NCBI RefSeq assembly: GCF_010730055.1
Contig: NZ_AP022575.1
Location: forward strand, 2,046,001 to 2,110,000
Source of the DNA: Mycobacterium shinjukuense
GTDB taxonomy: Bacteria; Actinomycetota; Actinomycetes; Mycobacteriales; Mycobacteriaceae
Length of the DNA: 64,000 nt
Direction: 5' to 3'
Position 1 is the first letter of the stretch; every line of letters begins with the position of its first letter. The position numbers were made by a program, and so were the translations under genes. This document shows, one piece after another, positions 39,592 through 47,953 of this stretch. Below the pieces are notes generated by a model, which was not told the DNA's origin, did not search any database, and saw nothing but the letters and a program-made list of their open reading frames with translations.

Positions 39592-39813
39592 GTAAAGAGG
39601 ACCACGATCGAGCTGGACGAAGACCTTGTGCGCGCCGCCCAGGCCGTCACCGGGCAAACATTGCGGGCAACGGTCGAGCGTGCGCTGCATCAACTGGTGG
39701 CCGCAGCCGACGAGCGGGCCGCCGAGCGCCGGCGGCGGATCGCCGACCATCTTGCGCACGCCGGCACTCACGTGGACGTCGACGTGCTGCTCTCCGAGCA
39801 GGCGTGGCGATGA
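39592..39813 (+). pseudogene. vapB17: VapB17-type antitoxin lacking a normal start codon
   Basis: The frame encodes KRTTIELDEDLVRAAQAV, RATVERALHQLV and a C-terminal DVLLSEQAWR, a ribbon-helix-helix VapB. The codon where it should start is GTA (39592), and an in-frame TGA lies about 24 bases upstream with no ATG, GTG or TTG between. The first usable start is GTG 39628, which would remove the DNA-binding strand. An ATG at 39578 opens a five-codon ORF (MYISP) whose TAA lies at the broken start, so reinitiation cannot be excluded. It is coupled to vapC17 by an ATGA overlap. Confidence 0.65.
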
Positions 39814-40211
39814 CCACCTGGATTCTTGACAAGAGTGCCCACGCACGACTGCTGGCGGGCGCCACACCGCCAGCCGGCATCGACCTGACCGAGCTCGCCA
39901 TCTGTGATATCGGTGAACTCGAATGGCTGTATTCGGCGCGTTCAGCGACCGACTACGACAGCCAACAAACGTCACTGCGCGCCTATCAAATCCTTCGCGC
40001 ACCCAGCGACATCGTCGACCGGGTTCGCCGCCTCCAGCGCGACCTCGCCCACCACCGCGGCATGTGGCATCGAACGCCGCTTCCGGACCTATTCATCGCC
40101 GAAACCGCGCTTCATCACCGGGCCGGCGTGTTGCACCACGACCGTGACTACAAACGAATTGCCGCCGTACGGCCAGGGTTTCAAACACGTGAACTCTCTC
40201 GCCGGCGCTGA
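39810..40211 (+). CDS. vapC17: VapC17 PIN-domain toxin
   Basis: A 133-residue PIN ribonuclease very like Mtb VapC17 (Rv2527) as I recall it. Catalytic acids are in TTWILDKSAHARLL, CDIGELEWLYSA and LPDLFIAETALHH. The frame is intact although the antitoxin frame before it lacks a start codon. Its expected target is a specific tRNA or rRNA. Confidence 0.85.
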   Translation: MTTWILDKSAHARLLAGATPPAGIDLTELAICDIGELEWLYSARSATDYDSQQTSLRAYQILRAPSDIVDRVRRLQRDLAHHRGMWHRTPLPDLFIAETALHHRAGVLHHDRDYKRIAAVRPGFQTRELSRRR

Positions 40212-40245
40212 CTTGGCCTGAATCCGTGGATGGCCGCGGTGATCC

Positions 40246-41166
40246 TCACAGGCCATCAAAGAAGTCCTCGTCGAGCCGTAAGAGTTCGACGGTCTGCACC
40301 GCCTGGACACCGACTCGATACCGCACGAGCAGCTCGGCCAGCCGAGCGCCGTCGATGAGTTCGATCCGGGCGTTGATCCGCTCAGCTTCCTCGCGGGCAC
40401 CGCGGGAAAACGATGACGTGGTGATGCAGACGCCCCGGTCGCCCTCCTTGCCCAGTAGGGCGCCGGCGAACTCGTGGATCTTCGGCCGGCCAATCGTTTG
40501 GTCGACGGCGTATCGCTTGGCCTGCACGTAGATGCGGTCCAGCCCGAGCGGGTCCTGGCTGATGATTCCGTCGATGCCAGCGTCACCGGAGGCACTCGTC
40601 CGTTCCACCGCGCCGGCTCGCCCGTAACCCATCGCCTCCAAAAGTCTGATAACCAGATCTTCAAACCCGGTGGGCGACAACGTGAGTGCCTTCTTCAGGA
40701 TCTCCCCCTCGACGGCTGCCCGGTTCTCCGCAAGCGCAGCGTCGATGAGATCCTCTGGTGAGACCTGCACATCGTCCCCGGACGGTCGCTGGGCGGCCGC
40801 GTCGACTGGCTGCTTGGCTTTGGTTCGCTCACGAAAAGCGATGTACGACGGGAACTCCCGCAGCACAGCGATGTCGACGCGCTCGGGATGAGCCTTCAGG
40901 ACTTGACGGCCCGTGCCCGTGACCTGAACGTGGCCCCGCGCCGGACGGTCGAGCAATCCGGCCTGCGACATGTGAGTGAGAGACCAGTGCACCCTGTCGT
41001 ACATGGTCGTTTGCCGACCGCTGGGCAACATCTGCGCCCGCTCGTCGTCGGACAGACCGAACTCGTCGGACATCGCCGCGATGACGTCCTTGGCCGACTT
41101 CGCTTGTCCATCGGCAAGATCCGCGAGAATCGGCCGCATCAACGTCTGGGCATCAGGGATCGTCAT
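40246..41166 (-). CDS. mrr: Mrr-type restriction endonuclease
   Basis: A 306-residue protein (Rv2528c-like). The N-terminal half is a winged-helix Mrr_N domain (DRVHWSLTHMSQAGLLDR). The C-terminal half is the Mrr nuclease (LSPTGFEDLVIRLLEAMGYG, then DAGIDGII and VQAKRYA), with the D-QxK catalytic pattern. Mrr enzymes cut modified DNA. It sits in a patch of toxin-antitoxin genes, a defence-like setting. Confidence 0.88.
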   Translation of the reverse strand: MTIPDAQTLMRPILADLADGQAKSAKDVIAAMSDEFGLSDDERAQMLPSGRQTTMYDRVHWSLTHMSQAGLLDRPARGHVQVTGTGRQVLKAHPERVDIAVLREFPSYIAFRERTKAKQPVDAAAQRPSGDDVQVSPEDLIDAALAENRAAVEGEILKKALTLSPTGFEDLVIRLLEAMGYGRAGAVERTSASGDAGIDGIISQDPLGLDRIYVQAKRYAVDQTIGRPKIHEFAGALLGKEGDRGVCITTSSFSRGAREEAERINARIELIDGARLAELLVRYRVGVQAVQTVELLRLDEDFFDGL

Positions 41167-41313
41167 GGGGAGCCATTATCCAGCTGGCCTGTCAGCCCTC
41201 CGAACCGGCCAAGTTGGGTAAGTCCATCCGGGGTTCCGTGTTCTGACAGGCCCGCTGCAGGCGTCGCATCTTCCTCATCTGCCCCACGTGTACCCGGTCC
41301 CGCCGACCCAAAA

Positions 41314-41362
41314 GTGCCCGCCTCCGCGCGACAGCCAACGATTGTCGCGCAGAGGCGGGCAC
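41314..41362. terminator. 20-base inverted repeat, probable terminator or structured RNA
   Basis: Arms 41314-41333 and 41343-41362 (GTGCCCGCCTC and its complement at the outer ends) pair over 20 bases with one mismatch around a 9-base loop. The mismatch becomes a G-U pair on the minus-strand transcript. It lies between a decayed antitoxin frame and mrr. There is no clear U run. Confidence 0.45.
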
Positions 41363-41574
41363 ATCGCATATCCCTGCCATGCCGGGACGCGTGAGGCGGG
41401 TGAGACACAAGGGAACGTGCACCTCGCGCACCGGGTCGCCAGCAGCCGCGACACGCCGTCGTCCAGTGCCACACCGAATGCGGTGTCGGGCTCGGCGTCA
41501 AACGCTGCCGATCGGCCCTGCCTCGTCAGGCCGCCGACAGCACCGCCCTGAGCTCACGGTCTGTGGCTCCGCCG

Positions 41575-41807
41575 GGATCCGACCGGCGGCGGCTCAACCC
41601 CCTCGATCGTCTTGAGCCGGTCGACAGACCGATCGAAAGACGCCACCGGATCGTCCCGGCAGGGGCGAGGAAGTCCGGCGTCCGAGCAAGCGCCGCGCGA
41701 TTGCCCTCAACGCGGAAGACAACCCGATCACCCGATTGCAGGCCGAGCGCGTCGCGCACCGCTTCCGGAACCGTCACCTGCCCCTTCGACGTGACGATGG
41801 GTTCGTC
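41575..41807 (-). pseudogene. AbrB-type antitoxin remnant
   Basis: The minus strand reads ADEPIVTSKGQVTVPEAV, RDALGLQSGDRVVFRVEG and LARTPDFLAPAG, a SpoVT/AbrB-fold antitoxin. There is no start codon in frame before VTSKG, because a TGA lies just upstream. After PAG the sense shifts into another frame (DPVASFDRSVDRLKTIEG). The following 400 bases show no PIN domain, so the toxin seems lost. Confidence 0.6.
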
Positions 41808-41856
41808 GGCGTGCCTGCTTCACCGGTTCCGCACGCCGCCCGTACCCTCACACTCT

Positions 41857-42807
41857 GTGGAGCTGCTCGTCGCCGCCAACCCCGCTGAAGACTCGCGCCT
41901 GCCCTACCTGATCCGGCTGCCGGTGGGCGCGGGACTGGTCTTCGCCACCTCAGACGTGTGGCCGCGCACCAAGGCGCTGTATTGCCATCGCCTCGACATC
42001 GCCGACTGGCCCGCCGACCCCGTCGTCGTCGACCGGGTCCAGCTACGCAGCTGCAGCCGCCGGGGCGCGGCCATCGACGTCGTCGCCGCCCGCGCGCGGG
42101 AGAACCGATCGCAACTGGTGCACACCATGGCGCGCGGCCGCCAGGTGGTGTTCTGGCAGAGCCCCAAAACGCGCAAACAGTCGCGGCCGGGCGTGCGCAC
42201 CCCCACCGCCCGCGCCGCCGGCATCCCCGAGCTGCACATCGTCGTCGACGCCCACGAACGCTACCCCTACACCTTTGCCGACAAACCCGCGAAGACGACG
42301 CGGGAAGCCCTGCCCTGCGGCGACTACGGCCTGAAAGTGGCCGGCCAACTCGTGGCGGCCGTCGAGCGTAAAGCGTTGGCGGACCTTACTTCTGGCGTGC
42401 TGAACGGCAACCTGAAATACCAACTGACCGAACTGGCCGCGCTGCCACGGGCCGCCGTGGTGGTCGAGGACCGCTACTCGGAGATCTTCGCGCACTCCTT
42501 CGCCCGCCCGGCGGCGATCGCCGATGGGCTGGCCGAATTGCAGATCGGCTTTCCCAACGTGCCCATCGTGTTCTGCCAAACCCGCAAGCTCGCCCAGGAA
42601 TACACCTACCGCTATCTAGCCGCCGCCCTCACCTGGTTCGTCGACGATGCCGACGCCACCACGGTTTTCGAGCCGGCTGCCGCCGAGCCCGAGCCCAGCA
42701 GCGCCGAGCTGCGCGCGTGGGCCAAAAGCGTCAGCCTGCCGGTGTCCGACCGGGGGCGCCTGCGCCCGCAGATCCTGCAGGCCTGGCGAGCCGCCCATCC
42801 CCGGTGA
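41857..42807 (+). CDS. ERCC4-domain nuclease with Lsr2-like C-terminal tail
   Basis: A 316-residue protein. Residues about 125-260 form an ERCC4/XPF-type nuclease core: ELHIVVDAHERYPYTF, ALPCGDYGLKV, and VERKALADLTSG with the ERKxxxD motif. The last 35 residues (ELRAWAKSVSLPVSDRGR, then LRPQILQAW) closely resemble the DNA-binding tail of Lsr2, including the region around its RGR motif. The N-terminal 120 residues are unassigned. GTG 41857 is the best start. It may cut or resolve branched DNA at AT-rich sites; this is inference. Confidence 0.75.
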   Translation: MELLVAANPAEDSRLPYLIRLPVGAGLVFATSDVWPRTKALYCHRLDIADWPADPVVVDRVQLRSCSRRGAAIDVVAARARENRSQLVHTMARGRQVVFWQSPKTRKQSRPGVRTPTARAAGIPELHIVVDAHERYPYTFADKPAKTTREALPCGDYGLKVAGQLVAAVERKALADLTSGVLNGNLKYQLTELAALPRAAVVVEDRYSEIFAHSFARPAAIADGLAELQIGFPNVPIVFCQTRKLAQEYTYRYLAAALTWFVDDADATTVFEPAAAEPEPSSAELRAWAKSVSLPVSDRGRLRPQILQAWRAAHPR

Positions 42808-43227
42808 CTACAACACCTCGACGAGGCCTGCGGATGCTGAATCGGCCAGTGCGGCATCGAATGTGACCAACCGGCCCCCGTAGCGCGCGGCCAAGGCGAT
42901 GAGATGGCAGTCGGTGACCCGACGGTGGTTGGACACCGCATCGCGATCGCCGGCGCTCCCAACGATCAGTGGCACATCGTCAGGCCAAAACGTGTGCCCG
43001 GCAAGAGAAGTCATCGCCGCCAACTGAGCGATCGCGATAGCCGGCGTGGTCGACACCTGCATCACACTGCGATTGCTTGAAATTCGGACATACCCTGCCT
43101 CGGTGATCGGCGTGGTGGCCCACCCATTCGAGGAGAACTGCGTGAACCATCGCTGCGCGGCCGCATGGTGAACGTGATTCGGCCAGCCCAGCGCGATCAG
43201 CACATTGACATCGAGCAGTGCCGTCAC
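42808..43227 (-). CDS. vapC39: VapC39 PIN-domain toxin
   Basis: A 139-residue PIN ribonuclease equal in length to Mtb VapC39 (Rv2530c). Catalytic acids are in ALLDVNVLIALGW, TTPITEAGYVRI and VTDCHLIALAARYGG. It is coupled to vapB39 by a 4-base overlap. Related VapC toxins cut tRNA. Confidence 0.88.
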   Translation of the reverse strand: MTALLDVNVLIALGWPNHVHHAAAQRWFTQFSSNGWATTPITEAGYVRISSNRSVMQVSTTPAIAIAQLAAMTSLAGHTFWPDDVPLIVGSAGDRDAVSNHRRVTDCHLIALAARYGGRLVTFDAALADSASAGLVEVL

Positions 43228-43448
43228 ACGTCGTCCTCGAGCGCGCGGACGACATCCTCGGAAGTCACCGTCGGCGCATCCGGCGGAACATCAAAAACCG
43301 GAAATCCGTCAACCTCGACAATCCCAACCGGACGGAGCGACCTACGCGCCAACTCAGAAATTACCGCGCCGACTGACTTGCCCTCCGACCGCGCGATGCT
43401 ACGAGCATCTTCTAGAACATCATCATCAATCTGCAACGTGGTGCGCAT
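43224..43448 (-). CDS. vapB39: VapB39 antitoxin
   Basis: A 74-residue ribbon-helix-helix antitoxin (MRTTLQIDDDVLEDARSI, KSVGAVISELARRSL) with an acidic toxin-binding tail (TSEDVVRALEDDV). It matches Rv2530A in length and place. It is expected to bind its own promoter just upstream. Confidence 0.88.
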   Translation of the reverse strand: MRTTLQIDDDVLEDARSIARSEGKSVGAVISELARRSLRPVGIVEVDGFPVFDVPPDAPTVTSEDVVRALEDDV

Positions 43449-43478
43449 AGCATCATGTTACGGGGCTTGGGCCAGCTT

Positions 43479-46328
43479 TCACGCGTCTTCGGCGACCCCC
43501 TGCAGCACACTGTCGCCGTTGACCGTCCCGCTCAATGCCGACGCGTCCCGCGGCACCTCGAAGGCCGGCAACGCCTTACCCGCCGTAGCCATCGCGGCGC
43601 GGGCGGCCCGCATCCGGGCCAGCGCCGCCTGGGTGAACACCGACAAGCCGAGGTCGTGGTTGTATCCGTGGATTTCTTTGACGTCGAGCTGGGCCAGGAA
43701 ATAGATGATCTCCTTGGAGACCACCTGACCCGGGACCAGCACCGGGAAACCGGGCGGGTAGGGCACCACGAACGTGGTGGACACCAGGGTCTTGCCCTCG
43801 GCAAGCCGCCGGCCGGCCATGCCGATCTGCACGTATTCGCGGTCCGCCTCCTCATACCCGGCGTAAAACGCCGACCGGGTATCGCCGAACCTGCTGGCGC
43901 CGTCGGGGCGGAAGGCGATATCGAACTCGCTGAAGTCGGGAAGGTGCGGCAGATCCTCGGTGAGCTCCTCGACGTGGCGCTGGTGCAGCGCCCAGTCGGC
44001 CGCGCTGGCCGCCTTCTGGCCCCGGTCGAAGTCGGTGGCTATCCGGCGCAGCACGTCGAGCAGATAATGCACGCTCGACCAGGTGACACCGATGGTGAAG
44101 ATCAACAACACGCTGTTGAGCGAGGTCTTGTTGATCTGGATGCCGAACCGTTCCATCAGGATCTTCTCGCGGAAGTCGTACCCGTTCATTCCGGTCTTGC
44201 CGATGAACAGGGTCACTCGCGTCGCGTCCAACACGAACTGGTCGGACCGCCACGCCTCGTTCCACTCCGCCAGCGCGCCCTGACGCACCTGACGGTACGA
44301 GCTGACCGACGACGCCCGGAACTCCTCGGGCACCAGGTCCGACTCGTCCAAGATGCGGAACCACTTATTGATCAGCCGGTCCTTGCGGACGCGGTGCCGA
44401 AAGACCAGCGCCATGTCGTAGACCTGCCGGACCAGTTGGAAGCCCTCGATATCGACCTGCCGGCGCGCCAGGTCCAGCGAGGCGAGCAGTTGCTGATTCG
44501 GCGACGTCGAGGTGTGCGTCAAAAACGCCTCACCGAACGAGTCTCGGGCCAGCGCGTTGAAGTCCTGGTCGCGGACGTGGATCATCGACGCCTGCCGAAG
44601 GGCCGACAGCGACTTGTGGGTGGAGTGGGTCGCATACACCCGGACCCGCGCACGAGCAGGGTCGGGAAGCAGCCGGCGATCCGGCCACTGCGACCGGTCG
44701 ACACCCTGCATCGACGCGGCCCACCTGCGGTATTCCTCGGCGTATTCCTCGGACGCCAACATGTTTTCCAGGTGCTCGGCGGCTACCATCGCGGTCCGCT
44801 GCCGGGCCCAGGGCACCGCGGTGGCAAACGCGTACCACGCCTCGTCCCACAGGAAGCAGATGTCCGGCTTGATCGCCAGCACCTCCTCCATCACCTGCCG
44901 CGGGTTGTAGACGACGCCGTCGAAGGTGCAGTTGGTGAGCAGCAGCATCCGCACCCTGTCCAGCTGACCGGCGGCCTCGAGATCCAGCAGCGCCTTCTTG
45001 ATCGTGCGCAGCGGCACCGCCCCGTAGATCGCGAACTGCGGCAGCGGATAGGCGTCCAGATACAACGGGTACGCCCCGGCCAGCACCAAGCCGTAGTGGT
45101 GCGACTTGTGGCAGTTGCGGTCGATCAAAACGATGTCACCCGGCCGGGTCAGCGACTGGACGACGATCTTGTTGGCCGTTGAGGTTCCGTTGGTGACGAA
45201 GTAGGTGTGGTCGGCGTTCCAGGTGACCGCGGCCTTGTCCATCGCCTTCTTGATGTTGCCGTGCGGATCCAGCAACGAGTCCAGGCCACCGGAGGTGGTC
45301 GAGGTCTCGGCCATGAAGATGTTGCGGCCGTAGAACTCCCCCATGTCCTGCAGCGATTTGGAGTTGAAGATGCTGGCGCCACGGGCGACGGGAAGCGCGT
45401 GGAATTGACCGACCGGCGCCGCGGCGTAGGCTCGCAGGGCGTCGAAAAACGGTGTGGCGAACCGGTTCCGCAAGCCCGCGAGCACCGTGCTGTACAGGTC
45501 GGTGACGTCGTTGAGCCGGTAGAACGTGCGGTCGTAGACGTCGGGCTCGTCGCCGTCGCCCGCCGCGATCGACTCGTCGGTGAGCAGGTAAAGGTCGATG
45601 TGTGGGCGCAGCTCCCTGATCCACTCGCCGCATTCGACCCAGTCGTGCGGGCGATCCGGAATGGCTTGACCCGCAGAGTCATTGGGCCCGAGCAAGGCGT
45701 TCATCAGCGGCAACCGGTCGCGGGAGCGCAGCGGCAGGTCGTGGCGGATGATCGCGGCCTGGATCTCGCCGTTCAACGCGACCGCGGTGATAGCGTCCTC
45801 GACGCTGGCGGCCACCAGGATTTCGAACTGCACATCATCAGCCGGATTGCGCAGTGCCCGAAGGTTTTCGGCCAGAGAATCGGGCGCCGAGGAGGGCGCG
45901 TCGTCGGCGAGCAACACGGTGTAGAACTGCTGCTGCTTGGCCTGGGCCACCAGCTCTTGTTCGGCCAGCGGCGCGGAGGTGTCGAACAGCGCTGTGCGGT
46001 CGCCGTATTCACCCAGCAGGCGGACGGCCAGCGACACCTCTTCGGATAACCGCACGGTGGATTTGCTCTCCAGCAGAGCCCGGAAGGCTGTCAGGTTCTC
46101 CGCGCCCGGATACAGCCAGTACCGCTCGTAAGCGCCGATGCGGTCCATCAACCGCTTCACCTTCGCCATCTCGTGGGCGGTGTCCAGCCCGGCCAGATCG
46201 ACCTCGGCCAGGTGACGGCACGCGTCGTCGAGCAGGTTCCACGTGTCGACGCGGGTGTACGACGGGTTGGCCACCGCCGCCAAGGCGGAGACGCGAAGCC
46301 GTCGCGGGCGGGCGCTGTCTCGATTCAT
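43479..46328 (-). CDS. adi: Orn/Lys/Arg decarboxylase
   Basis: A 949-residue PLP enzyme like Mtb Rv2531c. The N-terminal wing/receiver-like domain is followed by the PLP domain: FFVTNGTSTANK for cofactor phosphate, DRNCHKSHHYGLVLAG, and the Schiff-base Lys in VYATHSTHKSLSALRQ. A C-terminal decarboxylase domain follows. The specific amino acid is not certain. It is 30 bases from the vapB39 start side and probably has its own promoter. Confidence 0.92.
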   Translation of the reverse strand: MNRDSARPRRLRVSALAAVANPSYTRVDTWNLLDDACRHLAEVDLAGLDTAHEMAKVKRLMDRIGAYERYWLYPGAENLTAFRALLESKSTVRLSEEVSLAVRLLGEYGDRTALFDTSAPLAEQELVAQAKQQQFYTVLLADDAPSSAPDSLAENLRALRNPADDVQFEILVAASVEDAITAVALNGEIQAAIIRHDLPLRSRDRLPLMNALLGPNDSAGQAIPDRPHDWVECGEWIRELRPHIDLYLLTDESIAAGDGDEPDVYDRTFYRLNDVTDLYSTVLAGLRNRFATPFFDALRAYAAAPVGQFHALPVARGASIFNSKSLQDMGEFYGRNIFMAETSTTSGGLDSLLDPHGNIKKAMDKAAVTWNADHTYFVTNGTSTANKIVVQSLTRPGDIVLIDRNCHKSHHYGLVLAGAYPLYLDAYPLPQFAIYGAVPLRTIKKALLDLEAAGQLDRVRMLLLTNCTFDGVVYNPRQVMEEVLAIKPDICFLWDEAWYAFATAVPWARQRTAMVAAEHLENMLASEEYAEEYRRWAASMQGVDRSQWPDRRLLPDPARARVRVYATHSTHKSLSALRQASMIHVRDQDFNALARDSFGEAFLTHTSTSPNQQLLASLDLARRQVDIEGFQLVRQVYDMALVFRHRVRKDRLINKWFRILDESDLVPEEFRASSVSSYRQVRQGALAEWNEAWRSDQFVLDATRVTLFIGKTGMNGYDFREKILMERFGIQINKTSLNSVLLIFTIGVTWSSVHYLLDVLRRIATDFDRGQKAASAADWALHQRHVEELTEDLPHLPDFSEFDIAFRPDGASRFGDTRSAFYAGYEEADREYVQIGMAGRRLAEGKTLVSTTFVVPYPPGFPVLVPGQVVSKEIIYFLAQLDVKEIHGYNHDLGLSVFTQAALARMRAARAAMATAGKALPAFEVPRDASALSGTVNGDSVLQGVAEDA

Positions 46329-46474
46329 GTCGTCACCTTCTCCTGGTGCGGGTAGCGCCGACGGTGCAGCTGGTAATTATCCCGCGCAACAGCCAGATCG
46401 CCTACAGCCGGGCACGCATTGTGACCCGCCCACGCTCGGCGCGCGATCGCTGTGCCCGGGGCGGTGCGGGCCCG

Positions 46475-46882
46475 TCAGGCATCCGGCTCGTCGTCGGCGT
46501 CCACGATCCGCCGGTTGCCCTTGTTGCCGAGCGGGTTTTCCACCCACCGCAGCATCGGCAGCTGCGACAATTCCCAGCGCCGCGCCGGCAGGTCGGTGAC
46601 ATCCCCGAGGGACCGCACCACGGCCTGCGTCAGCCCCATGATGGCGGCCATCACCGGCAGCAGCGGCTGCAGCGGCTTGGCCGCGGTGCGCACCGTGCTG
46701 ATCCGACGCGCCAGGATGAGCCGCTCGATCGAGTGATACAGCCAGGCGCCGACGCCGAGCGCGTAGATCGCCAGCACCGACGCCGCGATCGTCCAACCGT
46801 AGGCGGCGCACACCACGGCGCCGAGCACCACCGTCGCCGCCAACCAGGCGGCGACCACCACGCGCAGCTCGAGCCGGGTCAT
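46475..46882 (-). CDS. membrane protein (Rv2532c-like)
   Basis: A 135-residue protein with two N-terminal membrane spans (LRVVVAAWLAATVVLGAVVCA and IAASVLAIYALGVGAWLY) and a charged C-terminal part (GNKGNRRIVDADDEPDA). The length fits Rv2532c. It overlaps the nusB stop by 4 bases, so it belongs to the efp-nusB unit. The function is unknown. Confidence 0.82.
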   Translation of the reverse strand: MTRLELRVVVAAWLAATVVLGAVVCAAYGWTIAASVLAIYALGVGAWLYHSIERLILARRISTVRTAAKPLQPLLPVMAAIMGLTQAVVRSLGDVTDLPARRWELSQLPMLRWVENPLGNKGNRRIVDADDEPDA

Positions 46883-47373
46883 GAGGCGTTCCCTTCGACG
46901 GCGCCCCGCACGGCCCGGGCCGCCGCGCGGATCTGGGGGGTCAACAACATGATTTGGCCCAGCACACCGTTGACAAAGCCCGGCGAGTCATCGGTGGACA
47001 GCTCCTTGGCCAGCTCGACGGCCTCATCAACGGCGACCGGCGCCGGCACATCGTCGGCGTGCAGCAGCTCCCACACCGCCACCCGCAGGATCGCGCGATC
47101 CACCGCGGGCAACCGATCCAGCGTCCAGCCCTGCAGATGCGAGGCGATCAGGTCGTCGATGTGGGCGGCATGCGCGGTGACCCCGCGGGCCACCACGGCC
47201 GTGTAGGGATGCAGCCGCGCCACGTCGGGCTTGGCCTGGGCCAGCGCGGTCCGGGCGTCGACCAGCTCGACCGGGCTCATGCCGCGGGCCTCGGCCTCGA
47301 ACAACAGGTCGACCGCACGCTTGCGGGCCTGGTGGCGTCCCCTGACCGGCCTGACCGGCTTCGCGTCGGGCAT
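46879..47373 (-). CDS. nusB: transcription antitermination factor NusB
   Basis: A 164-residue all-helical protein that with S10 forms the rRNA antitermination complex. The marks are GRHQARKRAVDLLFEAEARG, LPAVDRAILRVAVWELL and VAVDEAVELAKELSTDDSPG. ATG 47373 is two bases past the efp stop. In the pair with efp it links rRNA transcription and translation genes, as in Mtb. Confidence 0.95.
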   Translation of the reverse strand: MPDAKPVRPVRGRHQARKRAVDLLFEAEARGMSPVELVDARTALAQAKPDVARLHPYTAVVARGVTAHAAHIDDLIASHLQGWTLDRLPAVDRAILRVAVWELLHADDVPAPVAVDEAVELAKELSTDDSPGFVNGVLGQIMLLTPQIRAAARAVRGAVEGNAS

Positions 47374-47375
47374 GA

Positions 47376-47939
47376 TCAGGCGGTGACCCGGCCCAGGTAG
47401 CTGCCGTCGCGCGAATCCACCTTCAGCTTGTCGCCGGTGTTGATGAACAGCGGCACCTGGATCTCCGCGCCGGTCTGCAGGGTGGCCGGCTTGGTGCCCG
47501 CGCTGGACCGATCCCCCTGCAGGCCGGGCTCGGTGTGGGTGACCTCCAGCTCGACGGTCACCGGCAGCTCGATGTACAGCGGCGCGCCGTTGTGGAAAGC
47601 CACCTGCACCGGCATCCCCTCCAGCAGGAACCGCGCGGCGTCCCCGACCAGCGACTCCGGCAGCGCGTGCTGCTCGTAGTCCTGGCTGTCCATGAACACG
47701 TAATCCGACCCGTCGCGGTACAGGTAGGTGGTGTCGCGCCGATCCACGGTGGCGGTGTCCACCTTCACCCCGGCGTTGTACGTCTTGTCGACGACCTTGC
47801 CGGAGAGCACGTTCTTCAGCTTGGTACGCACGAAGGCCGGGCCCTTGCCGGGCTTGACGTGCTGGAACTCGACGATCGTCCACAGCTGCCCGTCGATGAC
47901 CAGGACAAGTCCGTTCTTGAAGTCAGCGGTGGTCGCCAC
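47376..47939 (-). CDS. efp: elongation factor P
   Basis: A 187-residue EF-P, which rescues ribosomes at polyproline. The first domain has FQHVKPGKGPAFVRTKLKN, with the loop Lys at position about 34. The C-terminal S1-like end reads GDKLKVDSRDGSYLGRV. The length is identical to Mtb. It is followed directly by nusB. Confidence 0.97.
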   Translation of the reverse strand: MATTADFKNGLVLVIDGQLWTIVEFQHVKPGKGPAFVRTKLKNVLSGKVVDKTYNAGVKVDTATVDRRDTTYLYRDGSDYVFMDSQDYEQHALPESLVGDAARFLLEGMPVQVAFHNGAPLYIELPVTVELEVTHTEPGLQGDRSSAGTKPATLQTGAEIQVPLFINTGDKLKVDSRDGSYLGRVTA

Positions 47940-47953
47940 AATCGGTCAATCTC

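Noticed and set aside
43455..45182. 575-codon plus-strand open frame opposite adi
   Set aside because: Shadow of the decarboxylase; no start signal and no domain.
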